Below are positions 1 to 4,981 of a stretch of DNA of 13,238 nt, in pieces (within the stretch, counting starts at the first letter, position 1; the number at the start of each line of letters is the position of its first letter). Source of the DNA: Bacteroidaceae bacterium (GTDB lineage Bacteria; Bacteroidota; Bacteroidia; Bacteroidales; Bacteroidaceae); NCBI GenBank assembly GCA_017472905.1, contig JAFUNW010000072.1:1-13238 (forward strand), given 5' to 3'. A program made the position numbers and the translations under genes. The notes under the pieces are model-generated. The model was not told the origin of the DNA and did no database searches. It saw only the letters and a list, made by a program, of their open reading frames with translations.

Positions 1-955
1 ATTTCATTTTACCGATAATACGAATTAATTCAGGATGCAAACCATGAATTCCCAAATCTATAGTTGTTCGTTTTCCGGTTTCAATGATTTCCTCTTCTAT
101 TTGTTTCTTCACTTTAGCCACAACCTCTTCAATACGTGCCGGATGAATACGACCGTCTGTCACCAATTGATGCAAAGCCAACCGTGCGATTTCTCTACGT
201 ACCGGATCAAATGCAGAAAGAACAATCGCTTCCGGAGTATCATCCACAACAATTTCCACACCGGTAGCAGCTTCAAGAGCACGAATGTTACGTCCTTCGC
301 GTCCGATGATTCTTCCCTTTACTTCATCCGAATCAATATGGAATACTGTTACGGAATTTTCTATGGCTGTCTCCGTTGCAACACGTTGAATGCTTTGGAT
401 AACAATCCGTTTAGCTTCTTTGTTAGCCGTAAGTTTGGCATCATCCATGATATCATTAATGTAGGATGCAGCCTCACTCTTTGCCTCTTCCTTTAAAGAT
501 TCAATCAATCTTTCTTTTGCCTCTTCCACACTCAATCCACTGATAGCTTCCAGTTTTTCGCGTTCTTGAGATTGCAATCTCTCTAACTCCTCTTTTTTCT
601 TATCTATAACAAGCAATTGAGCCTCCAGATTTTCTTTGATTGCTTCCGTTTCATTTTTTCGGCGCTGCAAATCATCTTGCTTCTGATTCAAGCTAATCTC
701 TTTTTGTCTCAGTTTGTTTTCTGTTTGCTGAATCTTTTGGTTTCGAGCTGCAACCTCTTTTTCCAATTCAGACTTTTTATTCAGAAACTTTTCTTTAACT
801 TCCAACAACTTGTTTTTCTTAATTACTTCGGCCTCTTCCTGTGCCTTTTTCAGTATTCCATCGTGTTTCTTCTTCAATGCAGTTTTAAGCAAAAGATAAC
901 CGCATGTAATTCCGATGGTTACACCAATAATAGTTCCTATTATTATTTCTTCCAT
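1..955 (-). CDS. rny: Ribonuclease Y, N-terminal part (runs off left edge)
   Basis: Membrane-anchored endoribonuclease that starts mRNA decay. The visible 318 residues read MEEIIIGTIIGVTIGITCGY at the N-terminus, a single membrane segment at about residues 4-24. A long charged coiled coil follows (about 25-160). A KH RNA-binding domain has its GxxG loop as GREG at 218-221, within KGRIIGREGRN. The last visible residues (LHPELIRIIGK) match the run-up to the HD phosphohydrolase domain, which lies outside the window, so the catalytic His-Asp motif cannot be seen. RNase Y is usually about 510-520 residues, so roughly 200 are missing; this is an edge effect, not a truncation. ATG at 955 is chosen because it begins right at the membrane anchor. 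The gene lies 106 bp downstream of zapA, with a strong hairpin between them. Identification is secure from domain order and the KH motif. Confidence 0.95.
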   Translation of the reverse strand, partial: MEEIIIGTIIGVTIGITCGYLLLKTALKKKHDGILKKAQEEAEVIKKNKLLEVKEKFLNKKSELEKEVAARNQKIQQTENKLRQKEISLNQKQDDLQRRKNETEAIKENLEAQLLVIDKKKEELERLQSQEREKLEAISGLSVEEAKERLIESLKEEAKSEAASYINDIMDDAKLTANKEAKRIVIQSIQRVATETAIENSVTVFHIDSDEVKGRIIGREGRNIRALEAATGVEIVVDDTPEAIVLSAFDPVRREIARLALHQLVTDGRIHPARIEEVVAKVKKQIEEEIIETGKRTTIDLGIHGLHPELIRIIGKMK

Positions 956-981
956 ACAATTATTTTATTTAATTTATATAC

Positions 982-1034
982 AAAAACACCGCTTCGCCTT
1001 TAAAGAGTTTCCTCTTTTAAAAGCCGAAACGGTG
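982..1034 (-). terminator. Long hairpin plus U-run between zapA and rny (terminator or attenuator)
   Basis: Read on the minus strand, arms at 1034-1012 and 1007-987 pair over about 20 bp. The outer pairing is CACCG with CGGTG; there is one G-U pair, one G-G mismatch and two single-base bulges. A GAAA tetraloop (1011-1008) is closed by GAG/CTC. Five T residues follow at once (986-982). This is the form of an intrinsic terminator, but the stem is longer than usual and only 26 bp separate it from the rny start codon. It may act as a partial terminator, an attenuator, or a 5' stabilising structure for rny mRNA. Confidence 0.75.
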
Positions 1035-1061
1035 CATAATTCTCTTGATGTAAAGAGCTTT

Positions 1062-1358
1062 CTAGCCTTTATTTTTCAGATAGCTTTCCAATGTAGAAGT
1101 TAAGTCCTCTATTTTCTCCTTGTAAGGTTGCACATCATTTTTCTTTTCTAATTCTATGGTAGCTATGGAAAAGTCCAATGCAATCATGGTCATATATTTC
1201 TCCATATCCAAATTAGGAAAATGCTCCCTATATTGGTTAAGCTTATCATTAATGCGTCTAGCTGCTTCTCTGTATATCCATTCATCCTCTCGAATGATAG
1301 TCATAGGATAATAGCTTTGCGCTATCTGCAATTTTATTTTCATCTTTTCATTGTCCAT
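1062..1358 (-). CDS. zapA: Cell division protein ZapA
   Basis: A 98-residue protein of the ZapA family, which binds FtsZ polymers and promotes bundling of the Z-ring at midcell. The N-terminal ZapA core is visible as MKIKLQIAQSYYPMTI, followed by EDEWIYREAARRINDKLNQY (about residues 25-44). A helical stretch with MTMIALDFSIATIELEKKN and a C-terminal coiled coil ends in LESYLKNKG. Length is typical of bacterial ZapA (about 95-110). Its start lies 10 bp after the stop of an upstream coiled-coil gene, so the two are almost certainly co-transcribed. The upstream TAAGG, overlapping the previous stop, may serve as a weak ribosome binding site. Downstream is a strong hairpin and then rny. The family call rests on sequence pattern. 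Confidence 0.88.
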   Translation of the reverse strand: MDNEKMKIKLQIAQSYYPMTIIREDEWIYREAARRINDKLNQYREHFPNLDMEKYMTMIALDFSIATIELEKKNDVQPYKEKIEDLTSTLESYLKNKG

Positions 1359-1368
1359 GCCTATAACC

Positions 1369-1668
1369 TTATTCTGTTCCGTTTAATAAAGCCAAGCATT
1401 TGTCAATCTCATGCACCAGCTTCGACAATCGTTGCTTCGTATCTTTAACATTTCCAACTGTAATGCTGATAACTCTAGCTTGCATCAAATCGGTATAGCA
1501 GACTTCCAAATCGTCATAATCTTGTTGCAACTTTCGAAGTTTTTGCTCTTTATTCGCCAAGTCTTGTTCCAATATGCGTTTTTCCTTTTCTAATTCATCA
1601 TATAAAAACATCAACTGGCGCAGTCTGGCTTCAAATGTTCCAAATAGATTTTTGTCTTCGTTTGTCAT
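1369..1668 (-). CDS. Small coiled-coil protein encoded just upstream of zapA (unknown function)
   Basis: A 99-residue, highly charged helical protein starting MTNEDKNLFGTFEARLRQLM. The stretch DELEKEKRILEQDLANKEQK and what follows is a clear heptad-type coiled coil (about residues 23-60). The C-terminus ends KLVHEIDKCLALLNGTE. The reading frame is open upstream to another ATG at 1725, but an exact TATATTTG promoter element sits at 1696-1689. That makes 1668 the reasonable start, since 1725 would lie upstream of the promoter. The gene is 10 bp from zapA and reads the same way. Inferred role: a division-associated partner of ZapA, possibly analogous to the coiled-coil ZapB. No sequence motif proves this, and the short coiled coil could fit other scaffolding roles. 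Confidence 0.8.
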   Translation of the reverse strand: MTNEDKNLFGTFEARLRQLMFLYDELEKEKRILEQDLANKEQKLRKLQQDYDDLEVCYTDLMQARVISITVGNVKDTKQRLSKLVHEIDKCLALLNGTE

Positions 1669-1688
1669 TCTACTTACCAAATTGTACA

Positions 1689-1696
1689 CAAATATA
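1689..1696 (-). promoter_or_regulatory. Bacteroidota-type -7 promoter element for the coiled-coil/zapA operon
   Basis: The minus strand reads TATATTTG, an exact match to the Bacteroidota -7 consensus TAnnTTTG. It is 20 bp before the ATG at 1668, implying a very short leader. A TTTC at 1721-1718 sits 21 bp upstream as an imperfect -33 element. A perfect inverted repeat, TCTTGA-2-TCAAGA (1714-1727), overlaps that upstream region. Confidence 0.6.
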
Positions 1697-1763
1697 GAAA
1701 TGTTTCTCTTAAATCTTGAAATCAAGAATCTTCTTTTATATATTTTTTACATTTAGAAGTTTC

Positions 1764-2396
1764 TTAGACATCTTCTTTGGGTAGTTTTTCTTTTTTTGCC
1801 AATGTAACGATTTTGTATGCGTATTCGGTCATCCATTTCTGTGAATACCCAAGTTGTGCCTGATATTTGCGAATATTGATACAGGTTTTTCTTACCGCAT
1901 CATCTTTCCACGTATTCTTCGTCAATATGTCGTTGACCGTTTTTTCCGTCATGGTATATATCATCTTTTTAAAGAAATTAGGAATCCGGAATTTCCATTG
2001 CATCAAATTGCTGATAAGCATGATCAGGTCATTACTAAAACCTTGAAACATGAATAAATAGTTCTTAACGTCATTGACATTTCGGCAATTCTTCTTAATA
2101 CTTGCATCAATTTCTTTAAAAAAGGTATCTTCCATACCATAAATCTGCATCAGCATCTTCTTGCATCTGCTCTTTTCTGCGACTCCCAATTTATTATTTT
2201 GAGTCGGAACCTTTAGAGTACGTTTAAAGACTGCCATATCCGGAAGAAATCCTAGATTCGTAATACCCATGTTACTAGCCATGACCGCTTGATAATATAC
2301 CCTAATCAGCGTCATAAAGTCTTGTATACCTCCTATTGTTTCCTGCGTGTCTTCTTCGGAGTTTTTCTTCTTGAATAGTTTTGAAAAAATATTCAT
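1764..2396 (-). CDS. Conserved-looking hypothetical protein, 210 residues
   Basis: I do not recognise this protein. It starts MNIFSKLFKKKNSEEDTQET, a short amphipathic basic N-terminus followed by an acidic patch. It continues as a mostly helical, soluble-looking chain rich in Lys, Asn, Met and Phe. There is no signal peptide and no clear transmembrane segment; the most hydrophobic part is around LIMLISNLMQWKFRIPNFFK (about residues 124-143). No nucleotide-binding, metal-binding or DNA-binding motif was seen. Codon use resembles that of its neighbours. It has its own exact TATCTTTG promoter element 73 bp upstream and is transcribed toward the coiled-coil/zapA operon, which has a separate promoter. 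It is divergent from the polysaccharide operon, so it could relate to either neighbour or to neither. Confidence 0.75.
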   Translation of the reverse strand: MNIFSKLFKKKNSEEDTQETIGGIQDFMTLIRVYYQAVMASNMGITNLGFLPDMAVFKRTLKVPTQNNKLGVAEKSRCKKMLMQIYGMEDTFFKEIDASIKKNCRNVNDVKNYLFMFQGFSNDLIMLISNLMQWKFRIPNFFKKMIYTMTEKTVNDILTKNTWKDDAVRKTCINIRKYQAQLGYSQKWMTEYAYKIVTLAKKEKLPKEDV

Positions 2397-2468
2397 TGTT
2401 TTCTATTTATTATATTATGATGAATGTAATATTATCTATATATCGAATTTATTTTTTCAATTTGTCTG

Positions 2469-2476
2469 CAAAGATA
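2469..2476 (-). promoter_or_regulatory. -7 promoter element for the 210-residue hypothetical gene
   Basis: The minus strand reads TATCTTTG, an exact TAnnTTTG match, 73 bp upstream of the ATG at 2396. No good TTTG -33 element was found at the usual spacing, so the assignment rests on the -7 match and its position. Confidence 0.55.
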
Positions 2477-2622
2477 AAACTTAATCCTTAAAATATGAAT
2501 TTCCATCGAAACAAAAATATATTGCAGGTGTATTTTTTCAAGAAAATGTATCATCTAAAATAGAAAAACAATTAAAAATACAATTTAATACGTACTAATT
2601 TCATAAAATAAGAAAAAAGTCG

Positions 2623-2630
2623 TACCTTTG
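2623..2630 (+). promoter_or_regulatory. -7 promoter element for the polysaccharide initiation/export operon
   Basis: TACCTTTG matches TAnnTTTG exactly, 63 bp before the first start codon of the operon. The expected transcription start is about 6-8 bp downstream, giving a leader of about 55 nt. The -33 region is A-rich, without a clear TTTG. Confidence 0.6.
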
Positions 2631-2638
2631 GCCCGTTT

Positions 2639-2660
2639 AAAACATTGGAATGCATGTTTT
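2639..2660 (+). repeat. Inverted repeat in the leader of the polysaccharide operon
   Basis: AAAACAT (2639-2645) and ATGTTTT (2654-2660) form a perfect 7-bp stem around an 8-nt loop, right at the expected 5' end of the operon mRNA. Only the base of the loop is GC-containing, so it is a weak structure. It could be a 5' stabilising hairpin, an operator, or chance in AT-rich DNA. Confidence 0.3.
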
Positions 2661-2682
2661 CACATAGTTTGTTCTGAATAAA

Positions 2683-2690
2683 AAAGGAGC
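2683..2690 (+). promoter_or_regulatory. Strong ribosome binding site before the sugar transferase gene
   Basis: The leader ends AAAGGAGC just before TTTATG, a near-perfect Shine-Dalgarno (AAGGAG) with its G-core about 5 bp from ATG 2694. Such a match stands out in this window, where other genes have only A-rich upstream sequence. It firmly fixes the start of this gene. Confidence 0.65.
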
Positions 2691-2693
2691 TTT

Positions 2694-4118
2694 ATGAGAC
2701 AGGTATCACAGACAACAAAGGTAATTAAATGGATGGTAGTTGCATTGGATTTAATCGTATTGAATCTTATGTTATTGATTTTCCATTTTATCAATGGAGA
2801 AGGTATTTTTCATGAGATATCGTTGGTTTATTCTAATTTCAACGAACTTTTTATCATCTATAATTTAAGTTACCTTTTATGTATATCAATGTATCCTCCT
2901 ATATTGCAAAAGAACAAGGTACGACCGGAACAAATCGTACAACGTGTTTTCACGACCGTTCTTTGGTTTGCTTTATTCGCTGAAATCAGTGCCGGTTTTA
3001 TAGACCACTCTTTATTGAATTGGCAAGCCAATTGTTCTTTCTTTGTTCTTTTTTGTATCTTACTAACATGTTGCCGTATATTGTCGCGTTCAGTAGTTAG
3101 TCGCACACGTAGCATGGGTTTCAATACTTCTGATGTTGTTTTTGTAGGTGCAAACTCCAATATGGTTGATTTGCACTATGAAATGATTGCCAGTCCATCT
3201 TCAGGATATCGAGTTCATGGTTATTTCAACGATAGTGAAAGCGAGACTTTTGCAAATAAGAATATCCCCTATTTAGGAACGATAAAGGATATTATCCCCT
3301 ATTTGGAAGATGTTCAAAATGAGAAAATACAACAACTGTATTGTTGTTTGCCATCTAACCGGAATACGGAAATTCGCGAACTCATATCTTATTGTGAGAA
3401 CCATGTTGTTCGTTTTTTCAGTGTACCAAACGTTCGTAATTACGTAAAAAGACAGATGAACATGGAACTTTTGGGAGATGTACCGGTTTTATACATTCGT
3501 GAAGAGCCACTGCAGTTATTAGATAATCGAATTCTGAAAAGAACGTTTGATCTTCTTTGTTCGACCATTTTTTTATGTACAATTTTCCCAATAATTTATA
3601 TAATTGTGGCATTGATTATCAAATCAACTTCCCCCGGACCTATATTTTTCAAACAAAAACGTAATGGTTTGGATGGCAAGGAATTCTACTGCTACAAGTT
3701 CAGAAGTATGAAAGTAAACGCACAAAGTGATACATTGCAAGCGACAGGACATGATCCTCGAAAAACAAAATTCGGAGACTTTATGCGTAAAACCAACATT
3801 GATGAGTTACCTCAATTCATTAATGTATTTTTAGGAGACATGTCTTTGGTCGGACCACGACCCCACATGCTTAAACATACAGAGGAATACGGCAAACTCA
3901 TAGATAAATACATGGTACGCCATCTTATAAAACCGGGGATTACCGGTTGGGCTCAAGTTACCGGATGTCGTGGTGAGACGAAAGAACTCTATCAAATGGA
4001 GGAGCGTATCAAAAAAGATATTTGGTATGTAGAAAATTGGTCGTTTTGGCTTGACATTCGTATCATGTGGTTGACTGTCCGAAACATGATCATGCATAAC
4101 GAAAAGAATGCATATTAA
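2694..4118 (+). CDS. Polyprenyl-phosphate sugar-1-phosphate transferase (WcaJ-type initiating transferase)
   Basis: A membrane enzyme that transfers a sugar-1-phosphate, probably glucose or galactose type, from a UDP-sugar to undecaprenyl phosphate, the first step of exopolysaccharide or capsule repeat-unit assembly. The 474 residues show four N-terminal hydrophobic segments (about 13-34, 52-70, 84-102, 112-130). A Rossmann-like regulatory domain begins DVVFVGANSN (147-156). A fifth hydrophobic segment (about 285-310) is followed by the catalytic bacterial sugar transferase domain, with SPGP (313-316), FKQKRNG (319-325), KFRSMK (335-340), NIDELPQ (368-374), SLVGPRP (384-390) and KPGITGWAQV (413-422). 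Length and order match the long PNPT family. It heads an operon with the Wza-like and Wzc-like genes. Exact sugar specificity cannot be read from sequence. Confidence 0.92.
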   Translation: MRQVSQTTKVIKWMVVALDLIVLNLMLLIFHFINGEGIFHEISLVYSNFNELFIIYNLSYLLCISMYPPILQKNKVRPEQIVQRVFTTVLWFALFAEISAGFIDHSLLNWQANCSFFVLFCILLTCCRILSRSVVSRTRSMGFNTSDVVFVGANSNMVDLHYEMIASPSSGYRVHGYFNDSESETFANKNIPYLGTIKDIIPYLEDVQNEKIQQLYCCLPSNRNTEIRELISYCENHVVRFFSVPNVRNYVKRQMNMELLGDVPVLYIREEPLQLLDNRILKRTFDLLCSTIFLCTIFPIIYIIVALIIKSTSPGPIFFKQKRNGLDGKEFYCYKFRSMKVNAQSDTLQATGHDPRKTKFGDFMRKTNIDELPQFINVFLGDMSLVGPRPHMLKHTEEYGKLIDKYMVRHLIKPGITGWAQVTGCRGETKELYQMEERIKKDIWYVENWSFWLDIRIMWLTVRNMIMHNEKNAY

Positions 4119-4165
4119 AATAGAAAAAAACAAAAAGAACATAACATACAAAAATTAAAAAGAGA

Positions 4166-4960
4166 ATGAAGAGAAATTTCCATTTACTATTTTTATCGGC
4201 AATTTTAGCCTTTAGTTCTTGTACGAGTTATAAGAATGTTCCATACATTCAAAATAGTGATGACTTAAAGAATGTTCAGCAGATAAGTGAATTATATGAT
4301 GCACGTATCATGCCAAAAGACTTATTGACGATTACGGTTAATAGTGAAAATGCAGAAACGGCAGCTCCTTATAATTTAGTTGTACAATCATCTTTGAGTG
4401 TTCATACAAAAAATGTAACGACACAGCCCTCTTTGATGAACTATTTGGTAGATAATAATGGTAACATTGATTTCCCCTCATTGGGTGTCGTCCATGTAGG
4501 TGGATTGACAAAAAGTCAAGCAGAAGAGACCATACGTAAACGGTTATCTCCGTTCTTTTCTGACGATAAGTTTATTGTAAATGTACGTATGACAAACTAT
4601 AAGATTTCTGTACTTGGAGAAGTTGCTCGCCCGAATACTTATACGATTTCCAATGAAAAAGTTAACATATTTGAAGCATTGGCATTGGCCGGAGACTTGA
4701 CTATTTATGGTAAACGTGATGGAGTTAAACTAATAAGAGAAGATTCTAATGGTAAAAAAGAAATTGTCAAATTAAACCTAAATGATGCCAACATCATCAA
4801 TTCACCCTATTACTATTTACAACAAAACGATGTACTATACGTAGAGCCAAATAAAGCAAAAGCCAAAAACTCGGATATCGGTAGTAGTACAACCCTATGG
4901 TTCTCAGCAACCTCTATCATGATTTCATTGACTTCATTATTATATAATATTTTAAAATAA
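4166..4960 (+). CDS. wza: Polysaccharide export outer-membrane lipoprotein (Wza family)
   Basis: Outer-membrane channel subunit for export of the polymer. The 264-residue protein starts with a lipoprotein signal, MKRNFHLLFLSAILAFSSC, with Cys19 as the likely lipidated residue. A polysaccharide export (poly_export) domain begins near YDARIMPKDLLTITV (44-58). A second conserved part is VDNNGNIDFPSLGVV (95-109). An SLBB domain begins KISVLGEVARPNTY (146-159), with ALALAGDLTIYGKRDGV after it. A C-terminal hydrophobic segment (about 244-262) could be the membrane-spanning helix that forms the Wza barrel. It is shorter than the enterobacterial protein (about 380), as is common in Bacteroidota. The start is 47 bp after the transferase stop, and the stop is 21 bp before the kinase gene, so all three form one operon. 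Confidence 0.92.
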   Translation: MKRNFHLLFLSAILAFSSCTSYKNVPYIQNSDDLKNVQQISELYDARIMPKDLLTITVNSENAETAAPYNLVVQSSLSVHTKNVTTQPSLMNYLVDNNGNIDFPSLGVVHVGGLTKSQAEETIRKRLSPFFSDDKFIVNVRMTNYKISVLGEVARPNTYTISNEKVNIFEALALAGDLTIYGKRDGVKLIREDSNGKKEIVKLNLNDANIINSPYYYLQQNDVLYVEPNKAKAKNSDIGSSTTLWFSATSIMISLTSLLYNILK

Positions 4961-4981
4961 ACCTCGTATACACAACAAACG

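Larger units (their letters stand above)
2397..2693. other. Divergent intergenic region between hypothetical gene and polysaccharide operon
   Basis: About 297 bp, very AT-rich, with no credible ORF. It holds two outward-facing exact TAnnTTTG elements (2476-2469 minus, 2623-2630 plus), about 150 bp apart. The AT-rich stretch between them has no obvious repeats apart from two CGTAC copies exactly 30 bp apart (2591-2595 and 2621-2625), the second overlapping the plus-strand -7 element. The plus-strand leader carries a 7-bp inverted repeat and a strong ribosome binding site. Confidence 0.6.

Noticed and set aside
35..1003. Plus-strand reading frames of 153 and 128 residues
   Set aside because: They lie antisense to ribonuclease Y, whose KH and coiled-coil regions are clear. 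Phe/Cys-rich composition is typical of a shadow of a Glu/Lys-rich gene.
956..1061. 6S RNA or other structured ncRNA next to zapA
   Set aside because: 6S RNA genes are found near zapA in some proteobacteria, but this gap is only 106 nt, too short, and the structure is one long stem with a U-run rather than the open-bubble form of 6S RNA.
1669..1725. Longer 118-residue version of the coiled-coil gene starting at 1725
   Set aside because: The promoter element at 1696-1689 lies inside this extension, so the transcript would lack the upstream ATG; 1668 gives a better start.
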